Source: Zychaea mexicana (lineage: Eukaryota > Mucoromycota > Mucoromycetes > Mucorales > Lichtheimiaceae). From it: 64,000 bases of DNA. Shown piece by piece: positions 44,194 through 54,973 of this stretch (within the stretch, counting starts at the first letter, position 1; every line of letters begins with the position of its first letter). Under the pieces are notes generated by a model. That model had not been told where the DNA came from. It ran no database searches and saw only the letters and a list, made by a program, of their open reading frames with translations. The stretch is taken from the NCBI RefSeq assembly GCF_025766255.1, contig NW_026516693.1, positions 248,001 through 312,000 on the forward strand, in the 5' to 3' direction. A program made the position numbers and the translations under genes.

Positions 44194-47100
44194 ATGGGCG
44201 TGTTCATTACAACGACCGAGTCATTAATCCCACATGCCGTCAACAAAGCACCTCAACTTTCCAAAGAGGAGCTGGAACAGCACATTACTGCTATAATGGA
44301 AGTGCAGGGGAGGTGCAAAGAGGTATATAAACGCGTGTACGCGCTGGCGTGTCTGCACTGGTATTGCGGCAATTATGCACAAGCACACGATTACGCGTAG
44401 AAATGACTACAACCCCTTATAACTCACAATGTGTAGGATAACGATTTCAGCTTGGTTAACGATCGACCTGTTTCAAAAAATCTCCAAGATACAATAATAA
44501 AGTTACTGAAACGTGCCTTGACAGCTGCCAAAGATTACAATCCTACTGCGCAATACTCGATTCTACAGTTGCTCACGACAGTTGTATTGAATGAAGAGAC
44601 ACAAACGAACGATGCATGCATGTTTTATAGTGCCAAACACGTGAGTACTCTCGGTCTTTTTGATGCTTGTATATTACGTGGAGTGTATCGTTGTTCACAT
44701 GAAAGAAGGAGAGGGTATTAATAGCCCCATATTAATGCAAAGTTAAATATAGCCTTCGTTTCTTAAAGAATTTGGATGGGATCTATTGGAACTGCTCGAA
44801 CCATTCATGTCAAGTGCTACTGGAGACGAGGCAATGAACGCAAAAGTACGACGCTATGCAACCAAAACGTTTCGACGCATTGCACATTCAGCCAGTGGCA
44901 AGGAAGTGCTTATGCTCGCACTAGAGAAAATGAGTCTAATGGATTGGGACGCTGTCGCATCAGATGAGGAGAAGTGTGTACGCTCAGCTATCAAAATAGT
45001 CGAGTACTTTGAAATTTTTGGCGAAGGTATTCCAAAGGACAACAATGAAAAGGTTGATTGCGTGTCGCGTATAAAACTCAACAATTACTGGCTTTTTTTT
45101 ATACATCTAGCCGCTGAACATATCACACAGCCAAAAAAGATCTTGAACCATATCGTATACCCAGCACAGTTTTGTGCAAAAACAGTGGGATTTTTGGAAA
45201 ATGTTGTTCGTGACCACTCGTCATGGGGCGATCGTGAACGACCAGCCAGCCGATGGGATCAAGTCGTCTTCGTACTGACCAATGCTATTCTTGATTTTAT
45301 CGAATATGGCAAAAACACCACCATGGTCACGTACGAGTTATTCTTCAATGAAAAAAAGGAGCAGGTAATAGATGGGATTATCATGCGAAGAAACAGAGTG
45401 AATATTGCATTATGTGGGTTTACTCATCGAAACCGGTTATTATATATAATAGCGACCTGAATTAAAAGATATTGGACAGGATAGCGACGAAGTCAAACGA
45501 TGGTACCTGGCTGTCTACTTGCTGTTACTGATCTTCGACAAAATCGTGCTCAATCTCGACATGGATCTGACAACAATCTACACACACCGATATCGATGGG
45601 AGTACAATGTGAAGCGACCCTTTGAGAGCAAATCCAAAACGATCGAAATGTATTCATCAACCGGGAAAAATGAAATGTTGGATCTCGTCTTTCGATGCAC
45701 AGTAAGTTTGGTCCAGACTTTCTTTAATATTTATTCTATCAAGCCTTTTCTTGTAAAAAGAATATAATCCGTTAAACGCCTTACATATATGTATAGAGAA
45801 TTGCCAAGTCGCTGGGATTGACGTTCGACGGTATGCTACGACTGAAACGATCATTGATCGACGCGAAAAGAGGCGATAATGATGAAAGACAGACCAAAGA
45901 CGAACGCGAAATGATCAATTCCAACATTTTCCCGATATCCTACGACAGCATTACTTCGCTTCTTGCTATCTCAGTATACGATGCGTATATCTTTGGACAA
46001 ACGTTCGACGTACCTAGCATGAACCTACTACCAATGGTACTTGACTACAAGTGGATTGGAAAAGAATGTTTAGGCTTAATCTTGCGGTTGGTTGGAAAGT
46101 ATGTAACCTTTCAAGATGGAAAGCTATTTAAACAATGGCATCATAAGGAAAAGCATCCGCTAACGTTTCTCATCCTCTAACTTTTTTCTTTCTTCAATAG
46201 TGCACAGCGATTTGCTCATGTGGATAAAGGCCTGTTCTTGCTGATATTCTTGGCAAAGCACGTGGACATTACCATTGATGTCCAAACTCTCACTGAGTCT
46301 CAGTTACCTGGTCCATTAGTTGGGCACCAAAACTTTGATTTGATCCAAGGGCTCCAGGTGAGATTCTATTTTTCTCAGATCAACGCCAATCATCACGGGA
46401 GTTGTTTTTTGAAATTTGATGGGAGCAGAAGTACATGACATGATATTCTCAACATTTATTCTTTCTTTGTACATCTTCATTTATACACACACATATATAT
46501 ATCATAGGTGATGTCGTCTGTTGCAGCCATGTGTCCCAATGCTGACTTGCGCTATGCTGCGTATCAGCTGATATCCTGCTTCATCAACATGTGTGCTAAC
46601 GACGCGCAATTATTTGTCTTTATGGAACTTTTTGACAGCTGCCCATTGGAGACAATGCGGGCTGCTGCTGTTGGTTTGCTCAAAAACCAGATTGTGGATG
46701 CTTTTAAGAACAAGGAAAGTTCTTAGAAAGCATGCATTTTTTACTATGATATGTTGCTGTTGTTGTTGCTAATGGAAATTTTTCATTTCAACTAGTGTGA
46801 ACAAAACCTTTTTAATTCCAATGTCATTGCCGACAAGCTCTTCCCTCGACTTTTTAAAAAGCCCAACACATCTACTCTATGGGACAGATACGGATTTGAA
46901 ATGCAGGTGCTCAATCTATATCTGTATCTTCTCATTCGCGACAAACCTCCAAGCAGGGTAAGGAAAAAGGAATAAACGGGAGAGCATCGCTCTTGATAGT
47001 AACTTAATCTATGTATGCTGTTGATAATCATTTTACGGTATTGTAGTCTCGAGTATGGGATGATGATGTGATCGACTGGGTCAAAAGTACTTATCTGGAT

Positions 47101-47411
47101 CCACTTGAGTGGACAATCAACGAACTTTCCAGAGAATTACAGGAGCCTGCCAATAATGATCAGGTATTTCAATTTTTTGCTTTTCATAGATACGTTTGCC
47201 CTATAAGATTATCATTGTTTATTGACAATAAATGGGGTAATATTTTCTTCTGTGTGATCAAACGAAGCAATCGCGCTCAATGCAACTGAGCCTACTGAGA
47301 AACTCACTAGATCAAGTCAAGGAACAACTTGAGAATAACAATGGAAAAATAAATCAAAGGTTGCAATGTATATCCCCCACCTCGCGCTCCCATTATAGAA
47401 TCTGTAATTAA
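44194..47411 (+). CDS. Helical-repeat protein of the glomulin/ALF4/YBP type (tentative)
   Basis: Ten exons: 44194-44322, 44437-44640, 44753-45364, 45453-45701, 45797-46098, 46201-46357, 46508-46693, 46796-46957, 47047-47163, 47268-47411, about 753 residues. Start ATG is in a strong ACCATGG context. The product is all-helical, with leucine-rich repeats such as FGWDLLELLEPFMSS and RWDQVVFVLTNAILDFIEYG, and a C-terminal coiled region (LDQVKEQLENNNGKIN). Glomulin and yeast Ybp1/2 bind partner proteins (cullin-RING ligases, Yap1 or kinetochore subunits); the relation is suggested by length and repeats, not by a diagnostic motif. The seventh donor is uncertain: an open frame continues (VDAFKNKESS), but only a donor at 46694 keeps phase. 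Confidence 0.65.
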
Positions 47412-47531
47412 TCTTAAAACTTTCCAATTCCACATAATATATATACAAAGTGTAACAAATCGAAAAGAAAAAAAAACAGCAAAGAAAAGAATTGTTAATA
47501 AATATGTTAGACTTGTGTCCGTAACATGAGT

Positions 47532-48830
47532 TTAGGCGTCAGAAGATAGTATTGCTGGAGAGCAATTTGATTCAGAAGTACTGTTATTATCTGGAGACTA
47601 TACAGTTTGTGTCATTATGGTGCATGGAAATATGGTTAGCTGTGCAACTTTTTTTGTCATCGCCTACATGTTAACGTGTAACGTTTCTCGTACCTCATAG
47701 AATTTTGCAAGAGTTTCTTTAATTTTTGCTTCGTTGCGTTTGGTCAGTACTCGATATAACCTGTTTCGACGTAAAAGCAACTGTCAAGTCAAGGCAATGT
47801 ACAGTACCCAAAAAAAAGGCTATGGTATGAAATAAAAGTTGAATTGAACAGTGAAGAAAAAAGGATATGATCTAGCATGGTTTCATCACTGTCATAGAGT
47901 GAATCTGCTGAACTTCCGAGACGTGCAACAAGTTCTTTAATGCTTTGGGGGTATCTTTTCCTTCGTCGTTTGCGATCTGAAATTTTGCAAAGAACATTTA
48001 GTCAAAAACAATGAGTACTTATTCATCGTTATTATCATGCCGTAGCGTCACATCACTTACTCTTTGAATCTTTCGGGTAAAGCATATCCCATCCAGTTTT
48101 AATCTTTGTTTTTGCCTCCTAATGCGCAATTGTTACTATAAACGTGCAGACCTTACAGAGGAAGAAATTATATGATTTACCTCGAATTCCTCGTTGAGCT
48201 TTTTGTTCTGTGCCTCGAATGATTTTGCGGTCTTCAGATTTCGTCGTAGTCTTTTCCTCTCAACTGTCTGTAGTTGATAATTAAGGTTGCTTTCGATCTG
48301 TTTGAGTGTCTCTCGCAATACCATGTCTGGTTTTTTCCCCTTTCCAAGTGTTTTTCGAGACTTTTTGTATATCCTAGACGTATATAGCACATTCAATTTT
48401 TAGTTTACTCATATGGAAGCAAACGTATTCCTATTTAAGTACCTTGCTTCCTTTCGAGCTGATTCTTCTAGTTCATTGAAGCGACTATTGCATTCTCTCC
48501 AAAAGTCTGCAACGGACGACGTTGACGGTAACGACGGCCCTGGTAGACTACTTGCATTAAGTGATTGTGTTTCTATATACGCCGTTGAAAATAAAGAAAA
48601 GGAATGGCCATGTGTTGTTAGGGTAGAGCGTTTCCACGCAAACTAATGATATGCATTGGTTCACCGGACTGGTGTGTAACCAGTTCTCTCTCTCTCGTCT
48701 CACTTGTCCACATTCAGTGTGTACCTTCGTCACTGTTAGAATCAGAATCTGTTGATTCGGCTGGTATAATAACAGGTTTTCTTTTCCCAGATGAACGATT
48801 CATAACCTCTTCGATCGTTGGCCTTGTCAT
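47532..48830 (-). CDS. Basic coiled-coil protein of unknown function, seven exons
   Basis: Minus strand, exons 48830-48725, 48572-48443, 48373-48181, 48118-48061, 47976-47869, 47782-47694 and 47597-47532, giving 249 residues. Five introns are GT-AG; that between 47869 and 47782 is AT-AC. The N-terminus is Ser/Asp-rich (STDSDSNSDE). A central coiled coil spans about 65-145 (FWRECNSRFNELEESARKEA, LQTVERKRLRRNLKTAKSFE). Then come GWDMLYPKDSK, a basic NRKRRRKRYPQ (possible nuclear signal), and a second charged helix (LLLRRNRLYRVLTKRNEAKI). The order resembles small kinetochore or chromatin subunits, but I cannot name a family. It is convergent with the glomulin-like gene (120 bp) and divergent from the ITPase gene (210 bp). 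Confidence 0.78.
47783..47868 (-). other. U12-type AT-AC intron
   Basis: On the minus strand this 86-nt intron starts ATATCCTTTT, the minor-spliceosome 5' splice consensus, has CCTTGAC (branch-site consensus TTCCTTRAC) just before its end, and ends TTGAC. The flanking exons join in phase (GAT C|AG TTG), whereas no GT-AG choice nearby does so without dropping well-formed coding sequence. Confidence 0.85.
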
Positions 48831-49040
48831 GGTACAATAATAAAAAAAGACAAGATTAATCTTTTACAGAGAGAGACACACACACTAGATAAGAAATTTT
48901 TAAAAGATAGAGCTGGAACAAAAAAAAAAGTTGAACGAACTTTTTTCTTTTTTAACGCGTTTTACGAAAATGTCATCGTTAAGCAAGATCGGCAAGTACT
49001 TTCCAGAGACATGACACGCGTATCCACACGACTATATTGA
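48831..49040. promoter_or_regulatory. Short divergent promoter region
   Basis: 210 bp between the start codons of the coiled-coil gene (minus) and the ITPase gene (plus). It includes A/T-rich runs (AAAAAAAAA, TTTTTTC) typical of nucleosome-depleted fungal promoters. No specific factor site can be named. Confidence 0.5.
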
Positions 49041-50084
49041 ATGACTAGAACCTTCATGCTGACAAAAAGTAATCGTACTCCAATAGTCTTTGTTACGGGC
49101 AATAAGAATAAGCTCGCTGAAGTACAGCAGATCTTGTCCAGCACAATTCAAGTGGAATCGCATAAAGTTGACTGTAAGGAAAGAGAAAGATAGTTAAAGG
49201 AAATACGACTGCTCCTTGCATATTAAAGAAACTATATAACTGTTTTTTTCATCCAACAAAAAGTGCCTGAATATCAAGGAACTACACAAGAGATCGCAGC
49301 AAAGAAATGCCAACTGGCTGCTGAAATGGTACAACCATCACCCATATATCGCTGCGAGTCTGTGAATCACAGTCTCTTACTCAAGTTTCTTGTTAACATA
49401 CATTGATTAAACTACTAGTTGAATGGACCTTGTATCACGGAAGATACCTGTTTATGCTTCAAGGCCATGAAGGGAATGCCTGGTCCCTACATGTAAGTTC
49501 TGCATAAGGACTGACTACTATATTTCAATAGGAAGAAAAAGAGGAGGGAGATTTACTGATTGATATACGTATCATATATTAGCAAATGGTTTTTGGATGC
49601 CACCGGCCCTGAAGGACTTGTAAAAATGCTGGATGGTTTTAACGATTATTCTGCTTATGCACTCTGCACATTTGCCTATTGCCAAGGACCTGGCCATGAA
49701 CCCATCATTTTTGAAGGAACTACCGATGTAAGTTTATTTGGCTTTCAAAAAAGCAAAAGTGTGCGGCTTTTGATCGTGAATTCTCGCTGATTTCAAATCA
49801 CGGATTGTGTGGTGGTCTTGGACATAATGTAGGGCAAAATCGTGCCTCCGCGTGGTCCTCGTACATTTGGCTGGGATTGTGTTTTCCAGCCTGACGGTTT
49901 CGATCAAACGTAAGTTATCATGCTTCCGTTCATCCTTTTCTTAAAATCAAATATTTAATCTTTGTTCAACTAATTTTTCTTTTTCGATATCAGATATGCT
50001 GAAATGTCAAAGGAAACCAAAAATACCATTTCGCATCGTTTCCGTGCTTTGGAGAAATTGAAGGACTACTTGGGCTCATTGTAA
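49041..50084 (+). CDS. HAM1: Inosine triphosphate pyrophosphatase (ITPA/HAM1)
   Basis: Six exons (49041-49173, 49264-49328, 49419-49492, 49583-49727, 49833-49909, 49994-50084) give 194 residues, the usual ITPA length. An in-frame TGA directly precedes ATG 49041; ATG 49056 five codons later is an alternative start. Family motifs are complete: [17 protein letters not shown] at the N-terminus, [25 protein letters not shown] with the acidic magnesium ligands, [35 protein letters not shown]. The enzyme hydrolyses ITP, dITP and XTP to monophosphates plus pyrophosphate in the cytosol, keeping deaminated purines out of nucleic acids. No damage seen. Confidence 0.95.
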
Positions 50085-52338
50085 AATAAGTTATAGCAAA
50101 GTAGAGAATCGTTCCAAAAACACGTAATAATAAATCAACAACATCAACGATCTTTAATTTTCAGTAGTGAGTTGTTGATACATGTAGTTACAAGGCATAT
50201 ACGTGTACTGAGTTGAATTGGAACGATGTATATATTCACACTTCGTCCCTCGTGCGCAGATATTCACATAGAAAGCTAATAATTGCCTTTCCACACGCGC
50301 TAGTTACTTTGCAAAATCATTCACGTATTCACCCTCCTCACTCTATACCCTTGTTTGATATTGTGCGTGCAACATTCACCTCCTATATCCGCATGATGGC
50401 AGAAATCAATTAGAGTACATAGTAATCTCTATGATTATTATGAGCGAGTAAAAGTACGATCAATAGATGTGGCTCCAAAACTCTACTACTCTCGTTTGAG
50501 TGTCCAGATACGCAAATCATGGTTAGAGTAGCAGAATATTCTTGTTTATTCTTCTATTTACCTCTATCAATACTGTTCAAAACGATGCTTAGCAACCACG
50601 CATAAACTGTGTCGCACAAGCGTTTCATCTTCTGCTCTTTTAACAACTACCTACGGCATACTCTTCACTATTCTATATGCTCTATCAAGTAATGAAACCA
50701 CTCATTCCATCATCATCATCATCATCATCATCACGAGTGACGCTATTAAAGCTGGTACAACTGCCGCATCAATAGTTGCATCCCTTTACGGCTGGCTGTT
50801 CCTGGTATTTTGATCATCCCTTTGATGAATGATTCAATCACGACAGATATTACTGCGGCTCAAGAACACGTTAGGCAATAAGGAGGCCCACCAATTCAAA
50901 TCACCATGAAAGGACCAACTACCGTATTTCTATCCACATCGGCGACAGGAGGGAGAAGCAGTAGTGCTGCATCATTTGCTGGTGTTATGCAAAAGAATAT
51001 TATTTTTTATTGTTGGCTTTGCACATGGGTACATCTTAGAACAGAGCTTTGAAAAGGAAAATTCCTCTTCCATCAGTATGCCTTTTTTTATCCATGTATC
51101 TGGTTTCTGCCAGTACCCTGCAAATGACTATTTAACCGTCATCTTCCCTTCTTCTTTCTTCCCATCGCCTACTTATCTTTACCATACAGCGCTCTCCTAA
51201 ACCTAGTAGCACATACATACATACAAGATATACCAACTTGATAAAATATCGATCATCGTCGACTTACTCTCTCCTTGAAGTCACTGTTTAAACTTGAGTG
51301 GAAATAGTACGGCTCACTAAATGACGCTAGCTGAAAAGGATTATGCTTTGAATTAGCATCACCTTTAGAAACATATGCCATACATATTCTTTTAACTTGA
51401 ATGAATGGAAAAGCATGCTTTTAAGGACCGTTTGTAGCCTAAATAGCAAGGGAAACCTTAATTGTACCGTTCAGACTACTGCAAATAAACTCTGCAAGAC
51501 AGTAGCAGCTGCATGGCTTTTTTTCTGGTGATGTGGTAAGTTGCTTACGTGGAAAGATACTTTCGCGGCAACATGCACCATTATGCAAAGAAAAAAAACA
51601 ATGTCTAAGCTGCGGCTCTCGTTACCACAATCCACGATAGACCGTGTTGTTACGATTCTTGTGCAAAATATATCAAACATCCCGTGTTATCGGTAAATCT
51701 GCTTAATATGTAAATTACGGATACGGATGGCGTAATGTAACAGTTGTGCCTTTTTTTCTTTTGCCCTGCTACTTGCAGGATATGTATGTATGTATGTATG
51801 TATTATTATGAACTGTTCCACTTTTTCGTTACATTTCTCCAGATTTGGATATATATAAAAGCGACATAAAATTGTATAAGATCGTCAACATTCCCAAAAT
51901 GTCTTTTAAATATTTTATGGGATTCGTGTTATGTGAAAGCGTGGCTCAACATACAAAATTTGTACCCGCTTCTCTCCTGCTATTAGTTGTGAACAAGCAA
52001 GAGCAGTATCGCTCATTATTTATTTAAGCACATGAACTGAACGGAGGAAATACGAATGAAAAGTGTACAGAGATTATGCCTATTGTATATTACTTCGTCA
52101 TCATGCACCATCCAGTCACCATTCACATACTGTTGGATAATGCCCCAAAAACTAACTTTGTATTTATAAAGTTTGAACAGCTAATCCTGCGAAAAAAGCT
52201 AAATTATGACCACATTTCCTCCGTCATAAATAATTCAGATTGAGGTAAATATTCTGATCACAGGGTTGAAGGAAGACAAAATTTTTCTCAAATAATAGGC
52301 TGTAGAGTCCATTTCTTGTGTTCTAGTGTGCTATGTAT
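50085..52338. other. Intergenic, microsatellites only
   Basis: Contains an (ATC)n run at about 50708-50733 and a (TATG)n run at about 51782-51804. Open frames are short and compositionally poor. No gene supported. Confidence 0.55.
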
Positions 52339-52938
52339 TCAAACTTGCGTGCTCGGGTACACACTAACTTGACGTGATCGTCGTTTTTGGCACATCATGA
52401 GTGCACCCACAAGAGCTGCCGCGCCTACACCTAAGCCAATAGTAACACCGGCAATGTGGCCACCTAATGGATTGGCTGCTGTAAATGCTACTGAGCATCT
52501 TCCCACTCGGAGGCTCATCATTTCTGACCTTTCCAGAACGTCCATTCTACCGAATATTGATGAAAAGGCATCTTTTATTCATTCAGTTGACGACCTCATG
52601 CAGCATCTGTTGAGGCGTCACAGAAAATCAGGAGCGGTCTACGCACCTAAGCTGTACAGTCTATACAAGCATAAAGCTGTTGTAATGCTTCAGCTTAACA
52701 CGCAGTTTGACCACTGGTAAAGACACACCTTTTCTTAGTGCCGATTCTTGTTCCATTGAAAAAGCGCACAGACCAGTCGCTGATAATAGTTGGACCAGAG
52801 CGGACCACAGCAAGCAGAGCCGCATAGTGAAGCAAGCATACACGCACCATAGCAAAACACACTAGCATGACAGTTTGACAGACATACAACGATAGCATCA
52901 TCAAGACACTCATTCAAACTGCTGCAGTCTACTGGCAC
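52339..52938 (-). CDS. Possible small Cys-rich, single-pass membrane protein
   Basis: Weak candidate. On minus, the frame from 52938 is unusually Cys-rich (MPVDCSSLNECLDDAIVVCL, CYGACMLASLCGSACC). A separate frame ending at 52339 carries a Gly/Ala-rich membrane segment (GVTIGLGVGAAALVGALMMC) followed by basic KRRSRQ and a short tail. If spliced together they would form an extracellular Cys-rich domain, a membrane helix and a cytosolic tail. The linking intron or introns are not resolved and the frames overlap others. Confidence 0.3.
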
Positions 52939-53059
52939 TTGAGAGCAGCAGCAGCAGTAAAACTTTCAAACTTTGTCAGTTTTTGGTGGCAATTTAAAAG
53001 AAGGCTCGACTGTGCGTTTTCCCTTTGGTTCATTGAAATGTACTAGAGACAGGTCATGT

Positions 53060-53330
53060 ACTAGTAGAATCAGTATTCGTTATTGCTTTTCACATTCTTT
53101 TACTTACAGGCTACCCTCGTCGTGGTCTAAGGTGGTGTACGTGTAGGATCAGTATTCGTTATTGTTTTCGGTGTACACTCCCAGCTTTTCTTTCATGTGC
53201 ACTTCTTTTAACCTTCTTTTATTTTTACTTATGGGCTACCATCGTCGTAGTCCAAGGTGGTGTATGTGCAGAATCAGTATTCGTTATTGCTTTTAGCATA
53301 TACCTCTAGCTTTTCTTTCATCTAATTTAC
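53060..53330. repeat. Degenerate tandem repeat, about 100-120 bp unit
   Basis: The phrase ATCAGTATTCGTTATTG recurs three times (about 53071, 53150, 53275), with GGCTACC(C/A)TCGTCGT(G/A)GTC and AAGGTGGTGTA(C/T)GTG between copies. Units differ by substitutions and small indels. Non-coding. Confidence 0.75.
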
Positions 53331-54890
53331 CTCCTTCTTATCTAGGACTAGTGTCTCGAACGAAGCTGGGAGCCCAGAGAGAGTGCAATGAGGTACATGT
53401 ATTTGCGTCATCGATAGACCTTCCTACTATTCTTCTTTTATTTGTAGGAACTGTGGAGGAGTAGGTTCTGTCGGGAACTGAGGCTTGTGGACAGAAAGGA
53501 GTGTGGTGTCGTATATGAACAAATGAGTACAGTAATACAGAAAGACGTTCTTTATTATGACAAGGTGAAAGAAGAACTGATGATTAACGATTGCTATGTT
53601 TGATGTTTATATATGTAACTGGGTTATAATTTCAATATACGACAAGGAGGAGTAAGTATTGTGAGAACTGAGGGATTGTGCTTCTTTAATTTGTAGGAAC
53701 TGTGGAGGAATAGGAGTAGGCTCTATTGGGAACTGAGGGTTGTGGATAAAAAGGGATGAGTAGATTCTACTGAGAACCGAGGTTTGTAGAGAACAAGGTG
53801 GGGGGCAACTTACTTGAGGAACAAAGGATTCAAAAAATCTGTTGACTTATCAAGCAATATTAGATAAACTTGGTTTCTAATGGAAATTTTATCGACTTTG
53901 CTCTTGTTGCCTAGGCCATGATAGTAAGCTAAGGGCTACTTTGGGTAGTGGCTCCCCTGCAAAGTCTCCATTAGGATGGTAAAGACTGTCAACTTTGTGA
54001 AGTGGATCAGTGTGGCCTACGTAGGCTAAGCTGATTACTACCTGCCAATATAGAGGCCAGCCACAGAACTCGACAACAAATTTAAGATGTGGTCGATGAT
54101 ATGCATATCAGGGAAAGAGCAGGGATAATGTGAGTTATGTGATCCAAATAATGACAACTTCTTCCTGAGCATAGCTAATCAGTATTCTACTAAGAAATCT
54201 ATAAATAAAGAAATGTCTTAATAAAAGTGAGGTTACAAGGGAAATAGCAGCAATCTTTAATATAGCAGATCAAAGAATAAGTATTATTGATTATATTGGA
54301 TACAACACTCTAGCTGCTGCGCCTGCATTGTTGTTGTTAATGATTTTTTGCTGTGTTGCTGCAGTAGAAGAAGACCTATATGATGATCTAGCTACTAGTA
54401 GTGCTCCTTAGATTTATTGCTGGTAGGAGGCCTGTTGCACCTTTGTAATAATGGTAATAGCTAGCATATTGCCATTAGGTATGCTGGTTATATTTAGGAC
54501 GAGACTGAGTGATCCCATATTTTTTAACAGTAGTAGGGGTCTATGATGACCTACTAGGAGGAGTTACTAAGGAATACTTTCTCTTTATAGAAATACTAAG
54601 AGAAGCCCTTAATAAATTTGCCTATACCCATACATTAAATTCAGAGGTAAGTGGTTTTGGGGGTATATAGATGGAATTTCAAGGAGTTGGGGAAAATATA
54701 AGACGATATAAATAGAAGGGGGTTTAAAAGATAATTGGGGGTTTTAGAAAAATCACTGGAGTTGGCAAGCGATTTCAGAGGCACTGAAAGCACACTGAAA
54801 GCACTCTGAAATCGGGTTTTAACTCCCGTGATTAATGTATAAAAAAAAAGTAAATGGGTATTATTGTGCGCAGTGCTCGACAAACGTCTC
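53331..54890. other. Intergenic, low-complexity and degenerate repeats
   Basis: Includes repeated GGAACTGTGGAGGA(G/A)TAGG phrases near 53448 and 53697. No gene supported. Confidence 0.5.
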
Positions 54891-54973
54891 GCCTCTTTAG
54901 CTCAGCTGGCAGAGCGTTGCTCTCGTATTGCGAGTCAAAGCAAAGGTCGTGTGTTCGATTCACATAGGAGGCA
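54891..54973 (+). tRNA. tRNA-Thr (anticodon CGU) with a 10-nt intron
   Basis: A full cloverleaf folds. The acceptor stem GCCTCTT pairs with AGGAGGC (one G-T), and the D stem is GCTC/GAGC. The anticodon stem TTGCT/AGCAA encloses CTCGTA with anticodon CGT. The T arm is GTGTG-TTCGATT-CACAT, and the discriminator base A is at 54973. Ten bases (TTGCGAGTCA, about 54928-54937) interrupt the loop after position 37, the canonical eukaryotic tRNA intron site. Internal boxes TAGCTCAGCTGG (A) and GTTCGATTC (B) are present. Without the intron it is 73 nt, the standard length. Confidence 0.9.
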
